DNA of 40,999 nt, from positions 1 through 40,999 of the forward strand of contig JAKFYD010000026.1 in the NCBI GenBank assembly GCA_021731025.1, in the 5' to 3' direction. How positions within the stretch are numbered: position 1 is the first letter of the stretch; the number at the start of each line of letters is the position of its first letter. A program made the position numbers and the translations under genes. Source of the stretch: Pseudobdellovibrionaceae bacterium. GTDB taxonomy: Bacteria; Bdellovibrionota; Bdellovibrionia; Bdellovibrionales; Bdellovibrionaceae. Under the pieces are notes generated by a model. That model saw only the letters and a program-made list of their open reading frames with translations, did not search any database and had not been told where the DNA came from. This document shows, piece after piece, positions 33,719-40,999 of the stretch.

Positions 33719-34286
33719 CCGAATTATCGAACTGACCATGCAAAAGGTATTATTCTTTGGCCTCGTGCTGGCAGGCTCTTATTATTTCTTTTTTACTTAC
33801 GACACCTATAATAATTTGAATGCGCGCCAAGAAGCTTTGTTGAGAGATATCGTTAAAGAAAAAGAAATCCAAAAAGACACGGATATGACCTTGAAAAAGG
33901 AACTTGAAGTTAAAGACTCGGTGGCGGCGCTGTCTCAGCAATTCGAAAAAATTGCGAAGAGCTTGCCGACCGTGCTGACTCAATCGGATATTATGGCTTT
34001 CGTTGATGTTTTCGCAAAAGAAGCTGCAGTTAAAGTTACAGCAAAATCCCCATTGCCCTCGGCGAAGATGGAAGTGATTGAAATTCTTCCCGTCAACGTG
34101 ACTTTGAAGGGAACTTACTTCGAGATCGGTCGTTTCATCCAACGTGTTTCTGTCTTCGAGCCGATCACTCGTGTTTCAGATTATAAAATCACGAAAGACT
34201 CTACGAATTCAGGAATTTATCAATTTGAAGGTCGAATTTTAGGGTATCGCTCGCTGGATCTTAAACAAGAAGAGGTTAAGAAATGA
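33702..34286 (+). CDS. pilO: Type IV pilus assembly protein PilO
   Basis: The ATG at 33702 with TTGGAG upstream is chosen over the earlier frame start at 33549, which lies deep inside pilN. The 194-residue protein has a membrane helix at about residues 14-33 (VLFFGLVLAGSYYFFF). A coiled coil of about 50 residues follows (RQEALLRDIVKEKEIQKD), then a small beta-alpha domain containing LPVNVTLKGTYFEIGRFIQ, which is the PilO core. It pairs with PilN in the periplasm and binds PilP. It overlaps pilN at the start and pilP at the end (ATGA), as in compact pil operons. Confidence 0.93.
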   Translation: MNQVLNRIIELTMQKVLFFGLVLAGSYYFFFTYDTYNNLNARQEALLRDIVKEKEIQKDTDMTLKKELEVKDSVAALSQQFEKIAKSLPTVLTQSDIMAFVDVFAKEAAVKVTAKSPLPSAKMEVIEILPVNVTLKGTYFEIGRFIQRVSVFEPITRVSDYKITKDSTNSGIYQFEGRILGYRSLDLKQEEVKK

Positions 34287-34897
34287 AACTTATGTTTCTT
34301 CTTTTCACTCTTCTCTCTGGATTTGTTCTGTGGGCGCAAACCCCGCAAGACCCTTCAATGGCATCTCCACCGCCAGATCCGTCTGGAACGCAGGCCCCTG
34401 CGATGACAATTCCCTCGAGCATTCCGGTAAATATGGATATGCCCGCACCACCACCTCCAACGGCATCCATCGAGAATCAGGCAACGGTTCTTCCACCCGA
34501 TGCAAATAAGGATAAGTTTTTTTATGATCCTACCATTGGGCGTGATCCATTTAAAATTCCTATGATCAATGTTGGACCATTAAATCGCGCCGAACCTATT
34601 ATCAATGAGGACAGTCTCGAGGGTGTATCCATTCCTGAAGGAGTCAGAGTTCTAGCGATTATTTATGATTCTAAGAGGCCGCGAGCTCTGGTCGAAAAGC
34701 TTTCCAATAAAAAAAGTTATTTGGTCTTTATGAAAAGCCGTTTGGGTATTGGCGGTGGTGTCGTCTCCGAGATCCGCGAAGACGAAATCGTTGTCGTCCG
34801 TTCTATAGAAACCGAAGGGCAAACGAATGTGGAACACATCGTTCTGAGATTAAACGATAAAAAAAGAAAAACTGATACGAAATCGGGTCAAAACTGA
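34283..34897 (+). CDS. pilP: Type IV pilus protein PilP, non-lipoprotein form
   Basis: The 204-residue protein starts with a signal peptide (LFTLLSGFVLWA before Gln19). No cysteine occurs anywhere in the protein, so it cannot be lipidated, although PilP is usually an inner-membrane lipoprotein. A Pro/Met/Ala-rich linker (about 20-75) follows, then the PilP domain with the typical FYDPTIGRDPFKIP entry. Beta strands such as VRVLAIIYDSKRPRALVE and SYLVFMKSRLGIGGGVV follow. PilP connects the PilNO complex to the PilQ secretin. Anchoring would have to rely on the uncleaved N-terminal segment or protein contacts. Confidence 0.9.
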   Translation: MKLMFLLFTLLSGFVLWAQTPQDPSMASPPPDPSGTQAPAMTIPSSIPVNMDMPAPPPPTASIENQATVLPPDANKDKFFYDPTIGRDPFKIPMINVGPLNRAEPIINEDSLEGVSIPEGVRVLAIIYDSKRPRALVEKLSNKKSYLVFMKSRLGIGGGVVSEIREDEIVVVRSIETEGQTNVEHIVLRLNDKKRKTDTKSGQN

Positions 34898-34918
34898 ACA
34901 TGAAGTTCGGAGGACAGT

Positions 34919-37087
34919 ATGAAAAGGATATTTCAAAACGCAACGATGCTGCTTATGGTATTGATGCTTGTTTCTTGCGTCTCTCAGCAGTCGAGCGATA
35001 ACGAAGATTTTGCCAGCCCAGATTCAGCAGCTTCTTCCGAGGAAGCTTCCGCTGATACATCTGCAGCTGATCCCCTCGACGAATCGGCAGGGACTCCCGA
35101 AGAATCAGCCCCGGCGCCCGAGACACAAGCCGAGGGTGGTGATGAACTTTTATTGGATGACCCAGGCACTGAAACTGCTCAGCAGGCGCCACCGCCCGCA
35201 GCAGAGCCCCAAGCTGAACCCGAACCTTCCCTCGAGCAAGAATTGCAAGCGCAGCCAGACACATTGGCAGCGCCTCAAGAGCTAACTCCGGCAGCGAACC
35301 CTCTGGTTGAAATTAAGAATGTTCAGTACAAGGGGAACGATACTGGTGGAACACTGGTGATTGAAGCGACCGGTCCCTTCACTTACAGCACGCGGTCTAA
35401 CGTTGATTTAAAACAGTTCATCATTGAAGTTCCCAATTCCGTTTTACCAAAAAAATTAAAACGCCCTTTGAATACAAAAGATTTTAAAGGCGCCATTGGC
35501 TCCATTGATTCTTATCAAAATGAAGGTTCCAATGTTTCCCGCTTTGTTCTTCAGCTCAGGAATGGAGCGCAAGATCCCGTTTTGCAAATGGAAGGAAACA
35601 GTCTTTTAGTCGTCAGTAACGACACCGCTCTGCCAGAAAATATTCAGGCTGAGCTTCCGAGTTCGCCACCTCCCACAGATGTAGTTCCTCCTCGCACCGA
35701 AGAGGAAGCTGAAGCTCGTCGTGAAGGTTTAGCTTCAGGCACCGGAGCAACTCAGGAAGATAAAGCGCTCATCACCAACCAAAACTTAGAAGAGTTTATG
35801 GCTGCAAATAAAAAATTCTACGGACGAAAGGTTTCTTGTTCTTTCGACGATGTCAAAACTCGGGACGCCATCGAATTCATCATGTTGGATTCGGGCCTGA
35901 ATTTAATCTTGGATGATCTTCAAGATATTGGAAACGTCAATGTTCGTATTCGTGAAGTCCCTTGGGATCAATGTTTGGTCTTAATCATGAAAGTAAAAAA
36001 GTTGGGTTACACGCGGATGGGAAATGTCCTTCGTATTTCGAAGCTTGAAGATATTGCCAAAGAAGAAGATGATGCCATTAAGCGTGCTGAAGCTCGTAAA
36101 AAAATCGAGCCTGTTCGCGTTCGTATCTACCCTGTTTCGTACGCCCAAGCTAAAGATCTCGAAGGCCAAGTTAAAAACTTTCTAACCAAAGACCGAGGCA
36201 GTGTCGGCAGTGATGCCCGAACAAACTCGTTGATCGTCACTGATACCGAGGAAAATTTAGAAAGAGTCGCTAAAATGCTTGCGAACCTAGACACCCCGCC
36301 ACCCCAAGTGCTTATCGAAGGAAAAATTGTCGAGGCCGCAGATTCCTTTCAAAAATCTTTGGGAATCAACTGGGGTTTTGGTGGTCAAGATATCGCTTTA
36401 GGCACAAACAAAGTCACTGGGGCTCCCATCAATATGCGACCATCTTTTGGTTTTGGAACCGTGGCCGCGAGTGGCTCTTCTGGAGGAGCCGGTTTCGGCT
36501 TAAGCATTGGGACCCTAGATATTTTGGGTGATCTCAGCGCCACTTTATCTTTGTTCGAAATTGAAAATCGTGTGAAGGTGCTTTCGTCGCCAAGAATTAT
36601 TACAATGAACAACGAAGCTGCATCCATCAGCCAAACTACAAATCAACCTCAAGCAACCGTGACAACGAGCACAACAGCCACTCAGAAAACCTACACCAGT
36701 ATGCCCGTGACTTTGCAATTAAATGTAACTCCGCAAATCACCAACGACGCTTCGATCATTATGAAAGTTGGAGTCACACGGGAATTTATTGGTGCCCCTG
36801 TCGATCAAGCTGACCCGACTTCCGTGCCTAAATTCAGCCGTAAAGCTGATACAAAAGTTATCGTGAAAAATGGCCAAACCACAGTGATTGGTGGGATTTA
36901 TCAAAATGATACAGCTGAAGGATCGAACGGGATTTCTGGACTGAAAGACATTCCTATATTAGGATATTTATTTAAGGGCCAGACCACCAAAAAAGAAAAA
37001 AATGAGCTCCTGATTTTCTTAACGCCTAGAATAGTCTCGAACAGCAACTCCGATTCGGGCCAACAAAATGTTTCCAAAGGATTGTGA
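34919..37087 (+). CDS. pilQ: Type IV pilus secretin PilQ, predicted lipoprotein
   Basis: This 722-residue secretin has an N-terminal lipoprotein signal peptide, LMLVSC, with the lipobox Cys at residue 20 followed by Val-Ser (no Asp at +2, so outer-membrane sorting). A long acidic, Pro/Ala/Glu/Gln-rich region (about 24-120) follows, then one AMIN domain (about 125-235). A secretin N0/STN segment comes next (about 295-365, FYGRKVSCSFDDVKTRDAIEF), then an N1/NolW domain (about 390-460, VRIYPVSYAQAKDLEGQV). The secretin channel domain (about 465-715) carries VLIEGKIVEAADSFQKSLG and the closing VIGGIYQ...LKDIPILGYLFK. It forms the outer-membrane pore for the pilus. The Thr-rich TTNQPQATVTTSTT loop is in the channel part. 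Confidence 0.95.
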   Translation: MKRIFQNATMLLMVLMLVSCVSQQSSDNEDFASPDSAASSEEASADTSAADPLDESAGTPEESAPAPETQAEGGDELLLDDPGTETAQQAPPPAAEPQAEPEPSLEQELQAQPDTLAAPQELTPAANPLVEIKNVQYKGNDTGGTLVIEATGPFTYSTRSNVDLKQFIIEVPNSVLPKKLKRPLNTKDFKGAIGSIDSYQNEGSNVSRFVLQLRNGAQDPVLQMEGNSLLVVSNDTALPENIQAELPSSPPPTDVVPPRTEEEAEARREGLASGTGATQEDKALITNQNLEEFMAANKKFYGRKVSCSFDDVKTRDAIEFIMLDSGLNLILDDLQDIGNVNVRIREVPWDQCLVLIMKVKKLGYTRMGNVLRISKLEDIAKEEDDAIKRAEARKKIEPVRVRIYPVSYAQAKDLEGQVKNFLTKDRGSVGSDARTNSLIVTDTEENLERVAKMLANLDTPPPQVLIEGKIVEAADSFQKSLGINWGFGGQDIALGTNKVTGAPINMRPSFGFGTVAASGSSGGAGFGLSIGTLDILGDLSATLSLFEIENRVKVLSSPRIITMNNEAASISQTTNQPQATVTTSTTATQKTYTSMPVTLQLNVTPQITNDASIIMKVGVTREFIGAPVDQADPTSVPKFSRKADTKVIVKNGQTTVIGGIYQNDTAEGSNGISGLKDIPILGYLFKGQTTKKEKNELLIFLTPRIVSNSNSDSGQQNVSKGL

Positions 37088-37094
37088 GGCCAAC

Positions 37095-37787
37095 ATGACG
37101 AAACTAAAGATTTTCATTCGATTACTGAGTATCAGCCTAATAACTTTTTCAGTCCTCAGCTGCGGAAAAGAAAAAAAACTTCCTGTTACTTTTAATGTGC
37201 GAGCCAACAAAAAGTTTTTTGTTCCCTCGACTACTCGAAGTTGTAAAGACGCTTCTTTAGGTGTCACTACTGAAACCATCGCGAAAAATTACGTGGCTTT
37301 TGAATATCCTGAAATTGAAATCGACAGGGCTCGTTTGGAAGAGATTTATCCGGAACTTGATTTCAACACTTTAGCGACAAATCCTACTAAGCTGACTTTC
37401 AATATTGTTGGCATTAATGTTAAGATCGATTCCCCCAATATTAACGGAGGCCGCGTTCGTTGTGTGATCGCTGGTGAAGAATTGCAGTATTTATTTTACA
37501 ATAGCACCACGGGGCTTCAGTGGACGCCGGCGGCATTGACTTACGATCCAGCATACGATCGCAATGGCGATAGTAAAGGTGATTTTCGGGGAACCGCCTA
37601 TTACCAAGCTAATGGTTACACTTCTTGCCCAATTAAATGTGGAGGCATTGCCACAAAAGACACAGCATTTACAGCTCCGGTAAGTTTTGAAGTTATTGTA
37701 ATTTCAAGTTTGAAAAATGATGACGGAACTCAAAGTGATGTCCCTTACAAAATCACGACGACGGGCACAGTCCAGAATGCGTTCTAA
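37095..37787 (+). CDS. Predicted outer-membrane lipoprotein next to pilQ (unknown family)
   Basis: The ATG at 37095 (GTGAGG upstream) is chosen because it yields a proper lipoprotein signal, LITFSVLSC, with Cys23 followed by Gly-Lys; an earlier in-frame ATG at 37068 lies in pilQ. The 230-residue mature protein is beta-rich with scattered cysteines (for example RSCKDA, VRCVIAG, and SCPIKCGG). It contains YDRNGDSKGD, a short acidic loop that resembles a Ca2+-binding or dockerin-like segment. The gene follows pilQ by 7 nt, and its stop overlaps rarA (TAATG). A lipoprotein right after a secretin is reminiscent of pilotin or Tgl-type assembly factors, but I see no TPR repeats, so any such role is only a suggestion. 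Confidence 0.8.
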   Translation: MTKLKIFIRLLSISLITFSVLSCGKEKKLPVTFNVRANKKFFVPSTTRSCKDASLGVTTETIAKNYVAFEYPEIEIDRARLEEIYPELDFNTLATNPTKLTFNIVGINVKIDSPNINGGRVRCVIAGEELQYLFYNSTTGLQWTPAALTYDPAYDRNGDSKGDFRGTAYYQANGYTSCPIKCGGIATKDTAFTAPVSFEVIVISSLKNDDGTQSDVPYKITTTGTVQNAF

Positions 37788-39088
37788 TGGATTTATTCAA
37801 AAGCATGCAGGGAAACTTTGGTCTTACGTTGTCCGAGCAGCTAAGGCCAAAATCTCTCGGCGACCTCAAAGGCCAAAAGAAAATTCTTTCGCCAAACTCC
37901 CAGCTTCGAAAGATGATCGAGAAGGGGCAAATTCCCAACCTCATCCTCTGGGGACCTCCCGGAACTGGTAAGACAACATTTGCAAAAGCACTCTCCGAAA
38001 AGACCAATGCCTTTTTTGTCGAGATGAATGCCGTCGACGCCGGGGCCAAAGCCCTTCGCGAAGCAGGTGTCGCTGGCGCCGAACGCAGAATCACTCAACA
38101 GCAAAAAACTCTACTGTTTGTCGATGAAATTCATCGTCTCAATAAAGGTCAACAAGATGTGCTCTTACCCTTTATCGAAAAAGGAGATTTGATCCTCGTC
38201 GGCGCGACCACGGAAAATCCCAGTTATGAATTGAACAAAGCCTTGCTCAGTCGCAGTCGGCTTGTAGTTTTCGAGAAACTCACCTTCGAAGATCTCGAGC
38301 AAATTCTTGATCGCGCCGCTCATATCACTGGCACCGTATTTCGGGATTTGCTCACCGAGGACGCCTTCAAAGCTCTGCTCGAGCTTGCCGATGGCGATGC
38401 CCGTCGCCTCATAAATTCACTTGAGATTCTCCAACAAGCCCAATTCACAGAGCTACTCACTCGCACTCAGCTCACAGAAGTTTTACAAGCGCCAGGCCTC
38501 AGTTACGACAAAGACTCCGAGATGCACTACGATCTGATTTCCGCAATGATTAAGAGTGTTCGTGGAAGCGATCCCGATGCGGCACTTTATTATATGACCC
38601 GCATGCTCGAAGGTGGAGAAGATCCGATTTTTATTTGTCGCCGTCTTATCATTCTTGCCTCTGAAGATATCGGCAACGCAGATCCTCGAGCTCTCACTCT
38701 CGCCACCAGTTGCCTCGCCGCCGTAGAGGCCATCGGGCTTCCCGAAGCTACAATTCCCCTCTCGCAGACTCTTCTGTATCTCGCCACTTGTCCAAAATCC
38801 AACAAAGCCTACATGGCTATGAAAGCCGCTCAAGAGTTTGTCCAAAAAACTCGTTCCACTCCAGTTCCCCTGAAACTGCGCAGTTCAAAAACCTCAATGT
38901 CAAAGAGTCTTGGTTACGGAAAAGATTACCAATACCCTCATGATTTCCCTCGAGCATGGCTCGAAGAAAACTATTGGCCCGACGAACTTGAACCGCAAAA
39001 ATTTTACGAGCCCTCGTCGCGCGGTTTTGAAAAAAATATTGTCGATTATCAAAATTGGCTTAAAAAGAAAGATACCGAAACTAAATAG
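37787..39088 (+). CDS. rarA: AAA+ replication-associated recombination protein RarA (MgsA)
   Basis: The 433-residue protein has an AAA+ core with Walker A GPPGTGKTT (residues 56-64), Walker B LLFVDEIHRLN (Asp113-Glu114), a sensor-1 VGATTENPSYELN and an arginine-finger-type ALLSRSRLVVFEKL. The RarA-specific C-terminal oligomerisation region carries AMIKSVRGSDPDAALYYMTRML and a final basic patch with QYPHDFPRAW. These make it a clear RarA rather than RuvB or a clamp loader. It acts at stalled replication forks. It overlaps the preceding lipoprotein gene by one base and the convergent cupin gene by 8 bp. I see no link to the pilus beyond co-location. Confidence 0.96.
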   Translation: MDLFKSMQGNFGLTLSEQLRPKSLGDLKGQKKILSPNSQLRKMIEKGQIPNLILWGPPGTGKTTFAKALSEKTNAFFVEMNAVDAGAKALREAGVAGAERRITQQQKTLLFVDEIHRLNKGQQDVLLPFIEKGDLILVGATTENPSYELNKALLSRSRLVVFEKLTFEDLEQILDRAAHITGTVFRDLLTEDAFKALLELADGDARRLINSLEILQQAQFTELLTRTQLTEVLQAPGLSYDKDSEMHYDLISAMIKSVRGSDPDAALYYMTRMLEGGEDPIFICRRLIILASEDIGNADPRALTLATSCLAAVEAIGLPEATIPLSQTLLYLATCPKSNKAYMAMKAAQEFVQKTRSTPVPLKLRSSKTSMSKSLGYGKDYQYPHDFPRAWLEENYWPDELEPQKFYEPSSRGFEKNIVDYQNWLKKKDTETK

Positions 39089-39386
39089 CTCGGTAAGCGC
39101 AAAGGCTAATACAATTCTCATTTCCCTGAGCCAAATAAGAGTGCTTCGTATTCGCAGGAATTTCTACGCGATCTCCTTCGCGCAAAAGAAATTGGTTTCC
39201 AGCAATATTGAAAAGCATTTCTCCTTTGACGATCATACGGACTTCACAAAAAGGATGACGATGCTCAGAGATTTTTTTATGAGGTTCAAAACTTTCTTCA
39301 AGTACATCAAGCCCTTCATTTTCGAAAATGAACTTCATTAATGACTTATTAGGAACTTGAGGAGCTTGCCAACGTGTAATGATCAT
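39081..39386 (-). CDS. Small cupin-domain protein
   Basis: This 101-residue protein is a single cupin barrel. Motif 1 is SEHRHPFCEVRMIVKGEM with metal ligands His42, His44 and Glu48, and motif 2 is the segment PANTKHSYLAQG with His82 as the fourth ligand. An intact 3-His/1-Glu set suggests a bound metal. Small stand-alone cupins of this type vary widely in function (isomerases, dioxygenases, sensors), so no substrate is given. It is convergent with rarA, and its stop lies inside rarA's last codons. No strong SD or promoter is visible upstream on the minus strand. Confidence 0.85.
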   Translation of the reverse strand: MIITRWQAPQVPNKSLMKFIFENEGLDVLEESFEPHKKISEHRHPFCEVRMIVKGEMLFNIAGNQFLLREGDRVEIPANTKHSYLAQGNENCISLCAYRAI

Positions 39387-39521
39387 GAATCCAAGTTCTC
39401 AATTTCAGACAAAAAAATCAAGTACCGTGGCTCAGTGTTTAACTTTGATACAACTTTGCCGAGTTCTTAAGAAACTATCGATTTTTTTTGCAGGATGGAT
39501 GGCCGGACTTACAAACTTAGT

Positions 39522-39551
39522 TTGAAAACCATTAAGTCTTGTCATTATAAG
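39522..39551 (+). promoter_or_regulatory. Candidate sigma-70 promoter for the 39596 gene
   Basis: TTGAAA (39522-39527), an 18-nt spacer and TATAAG (39546-39551) lie upstream of the unknown gene. Just after is a short direct repeat AGGGCACA at 39561-39568 and 39572-39579, before the SD GGGAGG at 39585-39590. The rest of the 39387-39595 gap, including an A-run and a T8 tract, shows nothing I can name. Confidence 0.4.
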
Positions 39552-39595
39552 ACGATAGATAGGGCACATACAGGGCACAATTTTGGGAGGCCTCG

Positions 39596-40108
39596 TTGAG
39601 CAACATCAGAGCGAAAACTACTAAGTCAGATATTGATATCCTTCTGAATTTTGTAGAGCGCTCCCAAGGTCTACGCATTCTCTCGATTGACACTAATGAA
39701 ATTAAAATTGTCCAATCCGTCGATCATAAAATTTTCACATTTTCCTCTCTAGAAATTATCGAAATTCTTCATCGCAACGATTCAGATTCTCGCGCCTTTC
39801 TTCAAGTGAACTTTCAGAATTCAAACAAAGTTTTGTTGACTGAAACTCTTGTGGGCTTCAAGCCTCAGCAGACGCTAGGCCTTGACATGAGCAAGCTTCC
39901 TAAAGTTGTAACGACCCCTGACCTCATGAGCGTCTACGAGGCTATCGAAGAAGCTCTTGGCTCCGACCAAATCGATCACGAAACTGAGATCCTCAAAAAA
40001 GTTTACATTTCAATTATTAGTGGTGGTGAAAAGGTCGGCTTTGAACTTGTTGAAGAACGACAATGGATCAACCGTCTTCTCGGTTCGCGTTTACGCGCTT
40101 CTGCTTAA
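39596..40108 (+). CDS. Uncharacterised 170-residue protein upstream of the rRNA region
   Basis: The start is TTG at 39596, with GGGAGG five bases upstream. The protein has no signal peptide or membrane segment. It is a mixed alpha/beta protein with a basic N-terminus (KTTKSDIDILLNFVERSQG). A beta-rich centre follows (RILSIDTNEIKIVQSVDHK, FLQVNFQNSNKVLL), then a helical middle (LMSVYEAIEEALGSD) and a C-terminal strand-helix ending in a basic tail (RLLGSRLRASA). I do not recognise the family. The coding pattern, SD and upstream promoter candidate support it as a real gene. It stands alone, 128 nt before tRNA-Ala. Confidence 0.72.
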   Translation: MSNIRAKTTKSDIDILLNFVERSQGLRILSIDTNEIKIVQSVDHKIFTFSSLEIIEILHRNDSDSRAFLQVNFQNSNKVLLTETLVGFKPQQTLGLDMSKLPKVVTTPDLMSVYEAIEEALGSDQIDHETEILKKVYISIISGGEKVGFELVEERQWINRLLGSRLRASA

Positions 40109-40193
40109 ATTTCAAATTTTTTAAAGATTCGTGATTCATTTCAACAGCTTGCCTATGGCGACTTTGCCAACAAAATCTGCGTTAAAAAAAGCA

Positions 40194-40222
40194 TTGACCT
40201 TCTTTTCAATATCAGCGAGATT
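40194..40222 (+). promoter_or_regulatory. Candidate promoter for tRNA-Ala
   Basis: TTGACC (40194-40199), a 17-nt spacer and GAGATT (40217-40222) would start transcription a few bases before the tRNA at 40237. The -35 is good and the -10 weak. A CTGCCC discriminator-like stretch follows. The remainder of 40109-40193 shows no gene. Confidence 0.4.
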
Positions 40223-40236
40223 CTGCCCACTTAAAT

Positions 40237-40312
<76 letters not shown>

Positions 40313-40319
40313 AAGTTGC

Positions 40320-40377
40320 TATCTTTTTGCGCATTTTTAGGAAAATTTTCCGAAAAAAGAAAATGCAAAAAAAGATA
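40320..40377. repeat. AT-rich inverted repeat between tRNA-Ala and the rrn promoter
   Basis: An 18-nt arm at 40320-40337 pairs with 40360-40377 with two mismatches. Its centre holds the perfect palindrome GGAAAATTTTCC at 40340-40351. No clean T-run follows the stem. It may separate the tRNA and rrn transcripts or be a processing stem for the tRNA 3' end. The right arm is also part of the A-rich upstream element of the rrn promoter. Confidence 0.6.
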
Positions 40378-40415
40378 AAAAAGTAGTTGACGGTTTGAAA
40401 GGTATCACTTAAAAC
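40367..40415 (+). promoter_or_regulatory. rRNA promoter with A-rich UP-like element
   Basis: TTGACG (40387-40392), a 17-nt spacer and TAAAAC (40410-40415) form a good core promoter. Immediately upstream, 40367-40386 is almost all A (AAAAAAAGATAAAAAAGTAG), as in UP elements that bind the RNA polymerase alpha C-terminal domains. Predicted initiation is near 40422, leaving a leader of about 147 nt before 16S. Confidence 0.7.
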
Positions 40416-40434
40416 TAACGACCTCTTAGCAAAT

Positions 40435-40447
40435 CGCTCTTTGAAAA
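40435..40447 (+). promoter_or_regulatory. boxA-like rRNA antitermination site
   Basis: CGCTCTTTGAAAA in the 16S leader resembles the boxA consensus TGCTCTTTAACA recognised by NusB/NusE. It lies just downstream of the predicted rrn transcription start, which is the standard place. Confidence 0.65.
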
Positions 40448-40482
40448 CTGAATAGCTAGAAATAAGATTTTTTGGGCTTCTA

Positions 40483-40503
40483 GCAGAGAATATTTTTCTC
40501 TGC
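40483..40503 (+). other. 8-bp hairpin in the 16S leader
   Basis: GCAGAGAA and TTCTCTGC form a perfect 8-bp stem with a TATTT loop. An overlapping GCTAGA/TCTAGC stem (40455-40460 with 40479-40484) could compete with it. Leader folding of this kind commonly helps pre-16S processing; the partner strand downstream of 16S is outside the window. Confidence 0.5.
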
Positions 40504-40568
40504 ACAATTTCTAAGAAAAAATAATTGAACAAAGCTTTAAAAAGCTAGGTTTGATTTTGGACAGAATT

Positions 40569-40999
<431 letters not shown>

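Noticed and set aside
38910-39341. 143-residue + strand frame over the end of rarA and the cupin gene
   Set aside because: The cupin on the minus strand has all four metal ligands, and rarA's C-terminus is conserved; this frame has no SD and no recognisable content.
39561-39579. Direct repeat AGGGCACA twice as the start of a CRISPR or iteron array
   Set aside because: There are only two 8-nt copies with no further units; no CRISPR array or origin-like iteron set is visible anywhere in the window.

Overview
The window reads as chromosomal DNA from a predatory or predator-like member of the Bdellovibrionota, close to Bdellovibrio/Pseudobdellovibrio. The reasons are the partial 16S rRNA at the right end, the Myxococcus-type gliding-motility (Agl/Glt) gene families, the Myxococcus-like pil gene order, and the AT-leaning composition (judged by eye, not computed). 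Genes are densely packed, mostly on the + strand, with many ATGA, TAATG and TGATG start/stop overlaps. I see no transposase, phage gene or CRISPR array.

Region 1 (1-5828): the end of an AgmX/PglI-domain protein, a TolQ/ExbB-like channel protein and two TolR/ExbD-like proteins form an Agl-type proton-driven motor module. It runs without a gap into an LptC-LptA fusion, LptB and RpoN. Region 2 (5964-14672): an outer-membrane beta-barrel protein, a second TolQ/TolR/TolR set, two TPR proteins, a small exported protein and an FHA/AgmX protein match the Myxococcus AglRQS plus GltE-D-F-G modules. Region 3 (14673-17612): a c-di-GMP-binding PilZ protein on the minus strand, then apt and an MTA/SAH-nucleosidase-like gene, a 112-nt element with perfect 33-nt inverted arms, hpf with a clear terminator, and a structured leader before metK.

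Region 4 (17613-28747): metK, lepA, three tandem signal peptidase I genes, then pyrB-carA-(unknown)-carB for pyrimidine synthesis. Region 5 (28753-37787): a PhnD-like binding protein, an ABC ATPase and an ABC-2 permease sit exactly where pilGHI sits in Myxococcus. They are followed by pilD and pilMNOPQ and then a lipoprotein. Region 6 (37787-40999): rarA, a minus-strand cupin, an unknown 170-residue protein, tRNA-Ala(TGC), an rRNA promoter with an A-rich upstream element and boxA, and the first ~430 nt of 16S rRNA.

Taken together, the window holds two envelope-spanning surface machines (gliding/adhesion motor and type IV pilus) with the functions that serve them: LPS export, sigma-54, signal peptidases and a c-di-GMP receptor. 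The usual lpt-rpoN-hpf neighbourhood appears to be split by the motility block. The most unusual non-coding signals are the perfect palindromic element at 16711-16822, the metK leader structure at 17461-17582, and the pilM promoter with overlapping dyads and a 5'-end hairpin.
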